From VFZS01 sp964353255 (GTDB lineage Bacteria > Acidobacteriota > Terriglobia > Bryobacterales > Bryobacteraceae), in contig CAYGVJ010000040.1 in NCBI GenBank assembly GCA_964353255.1, positions 1 to 39,350 of the forward strand: DNA of 39,350 bases. The letters run 5' to 3'. Within the stretch, counting starts at the first letter, position 1. Every line of letters begins with the position of its first letter. The position numbers and the translations under genes are program-made. Positions 25,131 through 32,861 of the stretch are shown in pieces. Below the pieces are notes generated by a model, which saw only the letters and a program-made list of their open reading frames with translations, made no database searches and was not told the origin of the DNA.

Positions 25131-25943
25131 ATGAAAAGAGCAGCTTTTCTGTTGTGCGCTGCCGCGCTGGCCTGGGGGCAGGCCCGGCCGTCGGCGCCTT
25201 ACTCCAAGCAGTATTTGAAGGTGGAGCAGTACCCTCAGGAAGAAAACGCGCGGCTCATCAAGCTGTTCGAAGGCATGCGCGTGACCGACGTTGCCGACGG
25301 TCTGGACGTCGCCGGTTTGCAGGACCTCCAGCTCATGGACCCGGACATCCGGCCGCTGTGGCGCGACAACGAGAACTTCGGGCATCGCGTCTGCGGCGTA
25401 GCGCTCACGCTGCGCACCGTGCCGGCGCAGGAACGCGCGCCGAACTTCCCTTCCCACGAGGAGTTCGCCAAGTGGGAGTCCAACTGGTATCGCACCAAGG
25501 TGCCGGGCGAGTGGACCCAGCACGTCCAGCCGGGGACCATCCTGGTGATCGATGCCGGAACGCGCGATGACGGCATCTGCGGGTCGAACAACTCGCTGGG
25601 CTGGGTGATGCGCGGCCTGCGCGGCATCGTGACCAGCGGTGGCTGCCGCGATTCGGACGAACTGGTCCTCCAGAAGCTTCCGGTCTACCAGAAGGCCTCC
25701 ACGCGGGGCATCGATCCGGGGCGCATGCAGGTCGAGTCTTACAACCAGCCCATCTCGGTGGGGCGCGTGCTGGTGATGCCGGGCGACATCATCGTGGCCG
25801 ACATCGACGGCGTGGCGGTGGTGCCCCGTGCCAAGGCCGAGGTGGTGGCCCAGGCCGCCCGGAAAATTCTGGATGGAGACAAGGCGGCCCGCCGGCGGCT
25901 GTACCAGAAACTGGGCCGGCCCGACGACTTCACCGTCAAGTAG
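25131..25943 (+). CDS. Exported RraA-like protein
   Basis: The 270-residue protein has a signal peptide (MKRAAFLLCAAALAWGQA) and an RraA-type fold. RraA relatives include the RNase E inhibitor and class II HMG/CHA aldolases acting on pyruvyl compounds. Conserved aldolase-type blocks are present: LVIDAGTRDD, SLGWVMRGLRGIVTSGGCRDSDEL (Arg-Asp of the active site) and VMPGDIIVADIDGVAVVPR. The insertion FPSHEEFAKWESNWYRTKVPGEWTQ is larger than in typical cytoplasmic members. Alternative ATGs at 25122 and 25125 lie in the likely ribosome site, so 25131 was chosen. Export is unusual for the family and suggests it acts on an extracytoplasmic substrate. Confidence 0.82.
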   Translation: MKRAAFLLCAAALAWGQARPSAPYSKQYLKVEQYPQEENARLIKLFEGMRVTDVADGLDVAGLQDLQLMDPDIRPLWRDNENFGHRVCGVALTLRTVPAQERAPNFPSHEEFAKWESNWYRTKVPGEWTQHVQPGTILVIDAGTRDDGICGSNNSLGWVMRGLRGIVTSGGCRDSDELVLQKLPVYQKASTRGIDPGRMQVESYNQPISVGRVLVMPGDIIVADIDGVAVVPRAKAEVVAQAARKILDGDKAARRRLYQKLGRPDDFTVK

Positions 25944-26021
25944 GACCGGCGCTCAGGCGCGCCGGCGTGCCAGGTCGCGGTATACTTCGGGAATCGACGC
26001 GTCCGGAAAGTGGGAGTCCGC

Positions 26022-27047
26022 ATGAAAGCTCTGGTCAAGAGCAGAGCTGAACCCGGCTTGTGGCTCGAGGAGGTCCCGGTTCCCGAGATCGGCATCAACG
26101 ACGTGCTGATCCGGGTTGACCGCACCTCTATTTGCGGAACCGACGTCCACATCTACAGTTGGGACGACTGGGCGCGCAAGACCATCCCCGTCCCCATGGT
26201 GGTGGGTCACGAATTCGTGGGTGAGATCGTCGAGGTCGGCTCGAATGTTGCCGACTTCACGCCCGGCATGATCGCCGGTGGAGAGGGCCACGTGGTCTGC
26301 GGCCGCTGCCGCAACTGCTTGGCCGGGCGGCGCCACCTCTGCGCCCGCACGCTGGGCGTCGGCGTCAACCGTCCCGGCGCGTTCGCCGAGTACTTGTCCC
26401 TGCCGATGACCAACGTCTGGCACCACAACCCGCACGTGGATCTGGACATCGCCGCCATCTTCGACCCCTTCGGCAATGCCGTTCACACGGCGCTCTCGTT
26501 CCCCGTCTTGGCCGAGGATGTGCTGATCACCGGCGCCGGGCCGATCGGTATCATGGGCGCGGCCGTGGCGCGGCACGCCGGCGCGCGCTACGTGGTCATC
26601 ACGGACGTCAACCCCTGGCGCCTGGAGCTGGCGCGGAAGATCGGCGTCACCCTGGCCCTGGATGTGCGCACCGAATCCATCGTCGAGGCGCAGAAGCAGC
26701 TCGGCATGTCGGAGGGCTTCGATGTGGGCTTCGAGATGTCCGGCAACGCTTCGGCCTTCCGCGACATGCTCGCCAACATGTGTCACGGCGGGAAGATCGC
26801 TCTGCTGGGCATCCCCGAGCGCGACATGGCCATCGACTGGAACACGGTGATCTTCAACGGGCTGACCATCAAGGGCATCTACGGCCGCGAGATGTACGAG
26901 ACCTGGTACAAGATGAGCATCATGCTCCAGTGCGGTCTGGATTTGCGCCCGGTCATCACCCACCGTTTCCACTACACCGAGTTCGAGAAGGGCTTCGAGG
27001 TGATGCGCTCCGGCCAGGCCGCCAAGGTGATCCTCCACTGGCGGTAG
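26022..27047 (+). CDS. tdh: L-threonine 3-dehydrogenase-type zinc alcohol dehydrogenase
   Basis: The 341-residue protein matches E. coli Tdh in length and along the whole sequence. SICGTDVHIYSWDDWA holds the catalytic Cys, GHEFVGEIVEVG the His-Glu pair, and CGRCRNCLAGRRHLC the four structural-zinc cysteines. GAGPIGIMGAAVARH is the NAD site, and IYGREMYETWYKM is characteristic of Tdh. It oxidises L-threonine to 2-amino-3-ketobutyrate. The usual partner kbl is absent, so another hydroxyl substrate is possible. A GGAG site precedes the ATG at 26022. Odd: GDRV before GEGH is replaced by GMIAG. Two decayed relatives follow at 27464 and 28687. Last gene of the operon, 78 bases after rraA-like. Confidence 0.88.
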   Translation: MKALVKSRAEPGLWLEEVPVPEIGINDVLIRVDRTSICGTDVHIYSWDDWARKTIPVPMVVGHEFVGEIVEVGSNVADFTPGMIAGGEGHVVCGRCRNCLAGRRHLCARTLGVGVNRPGAFAEYLSLPMTNVWHHNPHVDLDIAAIFDPFGNAVHTALSFPVLAEDVLITGAGPIGIMGAAVARHAGARYVVITDVNPWRLELARKIGVTLALDVRTESIVEAQKQLGMSEGFDVGFEMSGNASAFRDMLANMCHGGKIALLGIPERDMAIDWNTVIFNGLTIKGIYGREMYETWYKMSIMLQCGLDLRPVITHRFHYTEFEKGFEVMRSGQAAKVILHWR

Positions 27048-27097
27048 GGTTCCGTCTCTCCCGCGGTCTTGCAGAGCAGCCAGATCGGCAGCTCGCG

Positions 27098-27151
27098 TCA
27101 GTCCTCGCTCGCCAAGTTCAGGATGGGCGATGTGTCCGAGACGACGATCAA
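27098..27151 (-). pseudogene. Truncated DUF3368 (PIN-like) toxin remnant
   Basis: Starting from a TTG that overlaps the UPF0175 stop (TTGA), 17 codons read LIVVSDTSPILNLASED and then stop. This is the typical N-terminus of DUF3368 PIN-like toxins (VSDTSP with the first acidic residue), normally about 155 residues. The rest is missing; the intact tdh stop lies only 50 bases away. The toxin is therefore dead unless the window is misassembled here. Confidence 0.75.
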
Positions 27152-27393
27152 AGCCGGCCCCTCACGCGGAGGGTCCGAAGATCCTGCTCGAATTCCTCAG
27201 TGCCATAGTGGACGGGAATGTGGCGCTCCGCCAGCAGATGCTGAAATTCGCTGTGGCTCATCTCAGCGAAACTGCTCGCCTGTGCCAGAGTCAGCCGCTC
27301 CTGCTGAAACAGCGCCAAGGCGAGCTCCCGCTTCAGTTCCGGTTCAGTGATCTGAGCCGCCGCAAGGACATCGTCTGGAATCGTCAGGGGCAT
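27148..27393 (-). CDS. UPF0175-family antitoxin
   Basis: The 81-residue protein (MPLTIPDDVLAAAQITEPEL...) has the UPF0175 pattern: a helical N-terminus with ELKRELALALFQQERLTLAQASSFAEMSHSEFQHLLAERHIPVHY, a helix-turn-helix-like segment that binds DNA, and a short acidic tail. These proteins are usually antitoxins encoded before a DUF3368 PIN-like toxin. Here the toxin partner directly after it is cut to 17 codons. A TATAGT lies just before the start on this strand. The frame is open upstream to 27558 but those residues are from an overlapping tdh relic. Confidence 0.82.
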   Translation of the reverse strand: MPLTIPDDVLAAAQITEPELKRELALALFQQERLTLAQASSFAEMSHSEFQHLLAERHIPVHYGTEEFEQDLRTLRVRGRL

Positions 27394-27463
27394 AGCCGCT
27401 GCTTCTACTATAGCGTCACCGCGGTGTCCTGTGGAGTCGCGTGACCGACCCAAACCGCCCTTC

Positions 27464-27537
27464 CCACCGAGTACGAGCAGGGCTTCGAAGTGAGGCGCTC
27501 GGGCCAGGCCGCCAAGGTCATCCTGCACTGCCGGTAG
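27464..27537 (+). pseudogene. tdh C-terminal relic
   Basis: Twenty-three codons ending TEYEQGFEVRRSGQAAKVILHCR match the last residues of the tdh protein (TEFEKGFEVMRSGQAAKVILHWR), with no start or catalytic part. It is nearly identical to the second relic at 28896-28969, and both differ from the intact gene, so they come from a diverged paralogue. Confidence 0.85.
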
Positions 27538-27540
27538 CGG

Positions 27541-27593
27541 ACCGGGCACAGGCTGCACCGTCCCCCCGGTGGACGGTGCAGCCTGTCCCCGGT
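27541..27593. terminator. Long near-perfect hairpin
   Basis: Two 23-base arms (27541-27563 and 27571-27593) pair with a single mismatch and a 7-base loop. The inner 16 bp (ACAGGCTGCACCGTCC and complement) are perfect. It begins three bases after the tdh relic's stop codon. It could be a terminator or a REP-type repeat. Confidence 0.7.
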
Positions 27594-27612
27594 CCCAAGT
27601 GGCGCTAAAGCC

Positions 27613-27825
27613 ATGAAGTACGCTGTGATCTGCGAAAAGACGGCCACGCGCAACAGCGCCTACGTGCCGGACCTCCCAGCCTGCGTCGCGGCGGGGGGCA
27701 CCTTACAGAAGACGGAAGAGTTGGTGAGGGCTGCCATCGAGATGCACCTGGCCGCAATGCGGGAAAGCGGAGACCCAATCCCTGAGCCCACTACGTTGGC
27801 GGAGTACATCGCCAGTCCAGCTTGA
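27613..27825 (+). CDS. HicB-family antitoxin-like protein (orphan)
   Basis: The 70-residue protein has the compact HicB fold pattern: MKYAVICEKTATRNSAYVPDLPACVAAGGT, then a helix (EELVRAAIEMHLAAMRESGD) and PIPEP. Proteins of this type counter the HicA mRNA interferase or exist alone. No HicA-like frame (about 60 residues with GSHHVY-type sequence) is seen on either side, so it is an orphan. No strong ribosome site is seen. It lies in a patch rich in relics. Confidence 0.8.
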   Translation: MKYAVICEKTATRNSAYVPDLPACVAAGGTLQKTEELVRAAIEMHLAAMRESGDPIPEPTTLAEYIASPA

Positions 27826-27980
27826 ATTGGAGCCCATGCAGTCCAGTCGCGCCAGTAACGGACACGCCCGGTGCCAGATACGGGATGGAGCATCAAGTGG
27901 ACCCCCTACCCCGCTGAATCATGGTTGGTGTGCTCTCGGTTTGACGGTGGCAAGTCTGGCTGCCATTCTACAGGTGGCAG

Positions 27981-28002
27981 TGCTACAATTCCCCCGTCGG
28001 AG
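27981..28002 (+). promoter_or_regulatory. Extended -10 promoter and GGAG ribosome site
   Basis: TGCTACAAT (27981-27989) is a good extended -10 (TGnTAnAAT). GGAG at 27999-28002 lies six bases before a GTG start at 28009. Together they support a short operon of the two small genes that follow. Confidence 0.5.
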
Positions 28003-28008
28003 CGGGCC

Positions 28009-28278
28009 GTGGAACCTGAAACGAGCCGGAGTCCCAAGCGTCAATCCCACCGGGTCTTTGACGTAGCCGTTAGGGAAAGCAACCTCGCCGAAGCAGTCCG
28101 CCTCGCTTGGCGTGACCTGGAATCGGCGAAAGTTTGCAGCGCGCAGGTTCGTTTCCCGGCGGTTTTGCTGGCTTTCTATGGCGATACGCAGGGCCTTGAA
28201 ATCCTGGGATCGAGAATACGAGACCGCACTTGCCGAGACACGCATTACCAGCCACTCTTCAACTTTCGGCTGAACTAG
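28009..28278 (+). CDS. Small hypothetical protein
   Basis: From the GTG at 28009 the frame gives 89 residues. The centre reads RVFDVAVRESNLAEAVRLAWRDLESAK, then VRFPAVLLAFYGD. I do not recognise the family. The GTG has a well-placed GGAG and an extended -10 upstream, and the next gene starts nine bases after its stop. The base composition is more AT-rich than the operons around it. A longer upstream frame (from 27871) is less protein-like. Confidence 0.4.
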   Translation: MEPETSRSPKRQSHRVFDVAVRESNLAEAVRLAWRDLESAKVCSAQVRFPAVLLAFYGDTQGLEILGSRIRDRTCRDTHYQPLFNFRLN

Positions 28279-28287
28279 GAGAATGTG

Positions 28288-28656
28288 ATGCGCATCTCTA
28301 CACTACTTTGCATCATCGCTGCTTGGGCACCTATGCTGGCAGGCTTTTACCTGAATTCCCGGGGTGCCTCCCAAGTGGTCGTCACCTCGCTTTTTGTCGG
28401 CGCGGGCCTCTGTTTGTTGGCCGGGCTAGCACTACACGTGAGAGACGCGTTTCGCAGCGGCGGCGCGGGCCCTATTCCTACTTGGTGGTGCTCCACTTGC
28501 GGCAAGCGTTTCGCAACTTCGCAGCGCGATCTGGGCTTACGCGGAATCGACCCCCGCAGCCGAGTCCTCGTGCATTTGCACGACCCAGGAGCCCCAATAG
28601 GAAGATGCCCGCATTGTGGGTCCCCACACATTCATGGAGTCGATTTGGGCCGGTAG
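28288..28656 (+). CDS. Membrane protein with cytoplasmic zinc-ribbon
   Basis: The 122-residue protein has two hydrophobic helices (about 4-22 and 29-50) and a C-terminal zinc-ribbon (WWCSTCGK at 66-72 and RCPHCGSPHIHG near 106-117). The four Cys could bind one zinc. AGGAGA lies five bases before the ATG. It follows the 28009 gene by nine bases, so they are probably co-transcribed. Family not recognised. Confidence 0.65.
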   Translation: MRISTLLCIIAAWAPMLAGFYLNSRGASQVVVTSLFVGAGLCLLAGLALHVRDAFRSGGAGPIPTWWCSTCGKRFATSQRDLGLRGIDPRSRVLVHLHDPGAPIGRCPHCGSPHIHGVDLGR

Positions 28657-28686
28657 CACTCCCTTCTGGGGATTTGGCGTGCGGGG

Positions 28687-28969
28687 GCACGCACGCTGGA
28701 TGTGGGCGTGAACCGGCCGGGCACCTTCGCCGAGTACTTATCCCTGCCGATGACCAACGTCTGGCACCACAACCCGCACGTGGATCTGGACATCGNNNNN
28801 NNNNNNNNNNNNNNNNNNNNNNNNNNNNNNNNNNNNNNNNNNNNNNNNNNNNNNNNNNNNNNNNNNNNNNNNNNNNNNNNNNNNNNNNNNNNNNNCCACC
28901 GAGTACGAGCAGGGCTTCGAAGTGAGGCGCTCGGGCCAGGCCGCCAAGGTGATCCTCCACTGGCGGTAG
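28687..28969 (+). pseudogene. Second tdh relic, interrupted by assembly gap
   Basis: The left part (ARTLDVGVNRPGTFAEYLSLPMTN...) matches tdh from about residue 109; the right part (TEYEQGFEVRRSGQAAKVILHWR, stop 28967-28969) matches the end. The N-terminal third with the catalytic zinc residues is absent, so the gene is broken irrespective of the gap. The left part is nearly identical to the intact gene over the WHHNPHVDLDI region, which may be why the assembly broke there. Confidence 0.8.
28796..28895. other. Assembly gap (100 N)
   Basis: Exactly 100 N, the conventional placeholder for a scaffold gap of unknown length. The missing sequence should include the middle of the second tdh copy and possibly more. 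Confidence 0.98.
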
Positions 28970-28980
28970 GTTGCGGCCGC

Positions 28981-31545
28981 CTACACGTGCATCCTGGTCC
29001 AGGCCTCTTCGGCTTGGAGCGCAGCGATCGCACGGGGGCGGATCTTCCGGTACACCCGCTCGGGTGGAAGCGCCGTTCCTCGGACTCCCAGCAGTCTCGC
29101 CAACGGGATGCCGAACAGCCGCTCGTTCTCCTCGAGGTAGGGACGGACGACGGTCCAGTCGCGTTCTTCCAGTGCGGCGAACTCCCCGCCGTTGAGTTGC
29201 TCCTCGGAAACTGCGCCTTGCGGATCGCGGATGTAAATGGCGCCCCCGGAGGCTAACGAGAACAAGTTGCCGCCGGGGTAGGGCGTGTCCAACTCGACGA
29301 TCTGGCCCTGGTCATCCAAGGTGATCCCGTTGAGGATCACGAAGCCCCCGCCCTCCAGCGGGTCTCCGGCCATGAATGACTCGGCCAGGTAATCAAGGCA
29401 GGTCCCGTTGATTACCACGCGGACCTTGCCCACCGCGTTGATGAGGGGCCGGCCCGCCGCGCTACCCAGAACAAACGCTTCTCCGCCCTTGCCGGCATAA
29501 AGAAAGGTCTGGCCCACGTTCCCGTACACGACGAGTTTTCCGTCCTTCATGATCTGCGCCAGTTGATCCTGCGCGTCACCGTGGACGAAAACCTCCGCTC
29601 CGTCAATCCCTGAAGCCAGGTAATCCCCGGAGGAACCGTAAACGTCAATGCGCACGCCCGTGGTGTCGGGTCCCAGGCCATTGGCGATGAAGCGATGACC
29701 TTGAGTTCGAGCCACAATGAACTTGCGAGAGCCGCGCCGGTATAGCCGGACGATCTCGCGAGCCAGCGAGTGTTCACCTTCGGGCGCGAATCCGCGCGCA
29801 TCTATCACGACGGTTTGTGATTCGCCGGTCAGGTCCGGCGACGGCCCCGCTGCGCTCACGAAGCCGTACGCTGGGGAAGGGGATTGACGGATGGACTCGA
29901 CGATCCCCGCCAGGCTCTGATCGAAGAGCGATAGCAAACAGCTCCGTCGCATCGATCCCGTAGGGCAGCGCCGGTCCATCAGGAGCGTGAGGACTTCGAG
30001 GGCTCGCCTGCGGCCGTGGTCCTCTTGAGCGCTGCGCTGCAATGCCTGGAGAAACGCCAGCAGCTTCTCATAATCCCAGCCCGGGAGCTGCTGCTTGACC
30101 CAGGCGAACAGCTCGGGGGCAGGGAAGTCGGGAAGCGTCAGGGGGGCGCCTGAGGCCGGCGTGTTCATCTGGTACGGTTTTTGCGCGCTGTCTGCCGAGA
30201 TGGGTCGGCCGAACTTGTCCGCGCAGGTGAGCCTGGCAGCACCGTCTCCGTCCGTCTGAACGGTGAAGATGAAAGCCCCGCCGTCAGTGTGGCTGCCGCC
30301 GCGCGCGTTCCAGTAGCGGTCGGCGCGCGTCCAGAAGCGCGGATCTTCCGAGGCCAGACTCTCCAGAGCCGCATCAATAGCCTGCTTCTCCGAGGCGGCG
30401 AAGCCGACCGGGACCGGGCCTTGCTGCAAGGCGAAGACCTGCGGGCGCAACATACTGGTGTCGGTGATCCCGAGGAGACGGCAGGCCCGCTCGCGCTGTG
30501 CGGACTGAGCGATGAGGAAAAACCAGGGTCCGTCGGGCGAGCCATGAATGTGCGCGGTCTGCAACAGGCGGTAGATCCGTTGCTTGTCTTCGGGGAGCAG
30601 GGTGAAGTCCCGCTCGGTGGTGGGCGCCAGAGACTCGATCACGTACTCGAGCGGGTAGGCGTACGTCCGGTGGAGGAGATCAAAAACAAGGACGGAAACT
30701 TCGGTATCCGTCAAGAAGAGTGGATAGATGTTTCGTTGCGCCAGGTATTCGCACATGGAGGCATAGTTGGCGAAGTCACCGTTGTGCACCAAGGCTTCGT
30801 GAAGTCCGACGAACGGATGCGCGCCGCCGGGATGCCAGACCTTGCCCTTGGTGGGGTAGCGATGGTGACCGATCCAGACGTGGGCATGCAGGTTTTCGAG
30901 CTGGTAGAAACGAATCACGTCGTCGCCGTAGCCCACCATCTTGAGGACGAACATGTTCTTGCCGTGGGAGAGAACAAAGGCTCGTTTCTCGCCCGCGGAG
31001 GCGTAAAACGCCTGGTTCAGACGACGGCTGTTCTGGTAGACGATCTCGTCCTCAACGCCGGCTGTCCCATCCAGCCCGTGGCGTGCGGTGAAGGCCTCGA
31101 TGGCTTCGGGCTTCACCCGCACGAAGTACTGAACCACCTCGGGAGGCCGCGGCTCGAACTCTTCGTCAGTGTGCGTCACGGAGCGAACATGATCGACTTC
31201 GAAAGCGGGTTCGACAAACGCTCGCTCGAGTTGCGGCCGAACGGTCGGGTCCAGACAGGCGATGGTGAGCAGGTAGTCGTTTTCCAGAATCTCGCGCGTG
31301 ACGCCAAGCTGTTCCGGCAGAAGTCCTACCGCGGCGATGCCGCCTCCCTTGCCGTTGCCCCGATTGCGCATCTGCATCAAGGCTTGCAGCAGGTGGCGCG
31401 CCGGGATTTTTTCGGCGCAGGCGATCCCGATCACGCCGCAGCCGCCTTCGGCCTCGCTTTTGCGCGGGGATGGAGCGGCGGCGCGTTCGGGCATGAGAGG
31501 CTCCCTGGATTTGACGATCTTGGCGACGATTTCCCGCTGGATCAT
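28981..31545 (-). CDS. Glutamate synthase: glutaminase + GXGXG subunit
   Basis: The 854-residue protein joins a class II glutamine amidotransferase domain (CGVIGIACAEKIP with the Ntn nucleophile Cys36, so a 35-residue propeptide; GHHRYPTKG and ALVHNGDFANY are ammonia-site blocks) to a C-terminal GXGXG beta-helix like that of GltB (VYGNVGQTFLYAGKGGEAFVLG). It releases ammonia from glutamine and channels it. It lacks the FMN synthase domain, which is encoded separately just upstream. The ATG at 31545 overlaps the previous stop (ATGA) and has AGGAG upstream. Similar split units occur as GlxB/GlxC in archaea and rhizobia. Confidence 0.88.
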   Translation of the reverse strand: MIQREIVAKIVKSREPLMPERAAAPSPRKSEAEGGCGVIGIACAEKIPARHLLQALMQMRNRGNGKGGGIAAVGLLPEQLGVTREILENDYLLTIACLDPTVRPQLERAFVEPAFEVDHVRSVTHTDEEFEPRPPEVVQYFVRVKPEAIEAFTARHGLDGTAGVEDEIVYQNSRRLNQAFYASAGEKRAFVLSHGKNMFVLKMVGYGDDVIRFYQLENLHAHVWIGHHRYPTKGKVWHPGGAHPFVGLHEALVHNGDFANYASMCEYLAQRNIYPLFLTDTEVSVLVFDLLHRTYAYPLEYVIESLAPTTERDFTLLPEDKQRIYRLLQTAHIHGSPDGPWFFLIAQSAQRERACRLLGITDTSMLRPQVFALQQGPVPVGFAASEKQAIDAALESLASEDPRFWTRADRYWNARGGSHTDGGAFIFTVQTDGDGAARLTCADKFGRPISADSAQKPYQMNTPASGAPLTLPDFPAPELFAWVKQQLPGWDYEKLLAFLQALQRSAQEDHGRRRALEVLTLLMDRRCPTGSMRRSCLLSLFDQSLAGIVESIRQSPSPAYGFVSAAGPSPDLTGESQTVVIDARGFAPEGEHSLAREIVRLYRRGSRKFIVARTQGHRFIANGLGPDTTGVRIDVYGSSGDYLASGIDGAEVFVHGDAQDQLAQIMKDGKLVVYGNVGQTFLYAGKGGEAFVLGSAAGRPLINAVGKVRVVINGTCLDYLAESFMAGDPLEGGGFVILNGITLDDQGQIVELDTPYPGGNLFSLASGGAIYIRDPQGAVSEEQLNGGEFAALEERDWTVVRPYLEENERLFGIPLARLLGVRGTALPPERVYRKIRPRAIAALQAEEAWTRMHV

Positions 31546-32861
31546 CCGGCCGCTCCTGTCTGGCCACGATAGACCAGCAGATCGGTCCTGCCTACCAGAT
31601 CGCGGATGCTACTGAGCCCGAGGCGGCGCAGTATCTGGCAGAGTTGAAGCTCGAAGGACCGATACAGGTTGCCGAGCCGCTCGGTGGCCCAGCCAGGGTC
31701 CACCAGCCGGGAGAGTTCCGGATCGGTGGTGGTCAGGCCAAAGGGACAGCCCCGGCCGCGCTCGCAGTTGCCACAGCGGGTACACCCCAGAGCGACCAAC
31801 TCGGCAGTGCCCAGAACGACTCCATCCGCGCCCAGGGCGACGACTTTGGCGATGTCATAGGCCGTGCGAATCCCGCCGCTCGCCATAATCACCACCTCGT
31901 GACGAATGCCCTCCTGGAGCAGGTAGCGGTGGACCCTGGGGATGGCGAACTCGATGGGCATGGCGATGGTCTTCTTGGCGATCTCGGGCGCGGCCCCGGT
32001 GCCGCCGTAACTGCCGTCGATGTGAATAATGTGCGCCCCGGCGTAGTAACTGCCCACCGCCACCATGTCGATGTCGGTGGGCGTCGAGACCTTCACGGAC
32101 ACGAGCGCTTCCGGGTTGACGGTCTTGATCCAATCGACGTGCTTCTTGTGATCCTCGACCGAATAGACGGAGTGAAAGGGAAAGGGCGAGAAGAGACTGA
32201 CCCAGGGCAGCGATTCGCGCATCGTGGCTACGGTCGCGGTCACCTTGTCGCCGAGCAGATGGCCGCCTAGTCCAGGCTTCGCTCCTTGGGCATACTTTAA
32301 CTCGATGATAGGAGCGTACTGGATTGTTTCCTCCCGAACCCCGAACATGCCGGTAGCAACTTGCGTGATTACGTGGTTCTTGTAAGGGAGGAGCGAGTTC
32401 GGGTATCCGCCCTCGCCGGTTGAAGTAAAGGTCTTCCAGGCCTGGGCGGCCCGCGCTCTGGAGAGCATAACCTGCTCGCTGATCGAGCCATAGGACATAC
32501 CGCCCCCGTACCAGGGGATGGGGATCTGGATCCGGCGATCGTAGGGCCGGCGGTTGAGCGGGATGCAGAGGCTCACAGCCGCACTGTCGGGCAGCCACTG
32601 ATCTTCGGGGAGGAACTTGAGATCGAGCGCGTCGAAACCGCCTCCGGAGTCGCCGGTCCGGTGTTCGAGACCATTGGTGGGCGGCTGTCCGGTTTCCGCC
32701 TGAACCCAGGTGGAAAGGATCAAGTCTGCGGTCCAGCGGTAGTCTCCCAGGGCTGGCATCCTGCCGTACGTCAATTCCGACCAAAGGTGAAAACCGCGAC
32801 GCAGAAGGCGGGTATGCTTCTCGGTAGCGAGCTGTTCGGCAGTCGTCTCCCTATCTGCCAT
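31542..32861 (-). CDS. FMN-binding glutamate synthase catalytic subunit
   Basis: The 439-residue protein is the alpha/beta-barrel synthase domain of GltB (archaeal/GlxD-like). Key blocks: GGGMSYGSISEQ, FTSTGEGGYP, GAKPGLGGHLLG, LVSVKVSTPTDIDMVAVG, IIHIDGSYGGTGAAP, VIMASGGIRTAYDIAKVVALGADGV for FMN and 2-oxoglutarate, and CTRCGNCERGRGCPFG for the [3Fe-4S] cluster. It forms glutamate from 2-oxoglutarate and ammonia. The frame opens at 32987, but the family start is ATG at 32861, overlapping the previous gene by 11 bases. Confidence 0.9.
   Translation of the reverse strand: MADRETTAEQLATEKHTRLLRRGFHLWSELTYGRMPALGDYRWTADLILSTWVQAETGQPPTNGLEHRTGDSGGGFDALDLKFLPEDQWLPDSAAVSLCIPLNRRPYDRRIQIPIPWYGGGMSYGSISEQVMLSRARAAQAWKTFTSTGEGGYPNSLLPYKNHVITQVATGMFGVREETIQYAPIIELKYAQGAKPGLGGHLLGDKVTATVATMRESLPWVSLFSPFPFHSVYSVEDHKKHVDWIKTVNPEALVSVKVSTPTDIDMVAVGSYYAGAHIIHIDGSYGGTGAAPEIAKKTIAMPIEFAIPRVHRYLLQEGIRHEVVIMASGGIRTAYDIAKVVALGADGVVLGTAELVALGCTRCGNCERGRGCPFGLTTTDPELSRLVDPGWATERLGNLYRSFELQLCQILRRLGLSSIRDLVGRTDLLVYRGQTGAAG

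Noticed and set aside
25131..25943. Calling the RraA-like gene an RNase E regulator
   Set aside because: It has a signal peptide and an aldolase-type active site and lies in a catabolic operon.
28796..28895. Treating the N run as a biological low-complexity repeat
   Set aside because: Exactly 100 N is a standard scaffold gap placeholder.
28702..29256. A plus-strand frame running through the N gap
   Set aside because: It joins two tdh relic pieces through unknown sequence and then antisense glutamate-synthase sequence.
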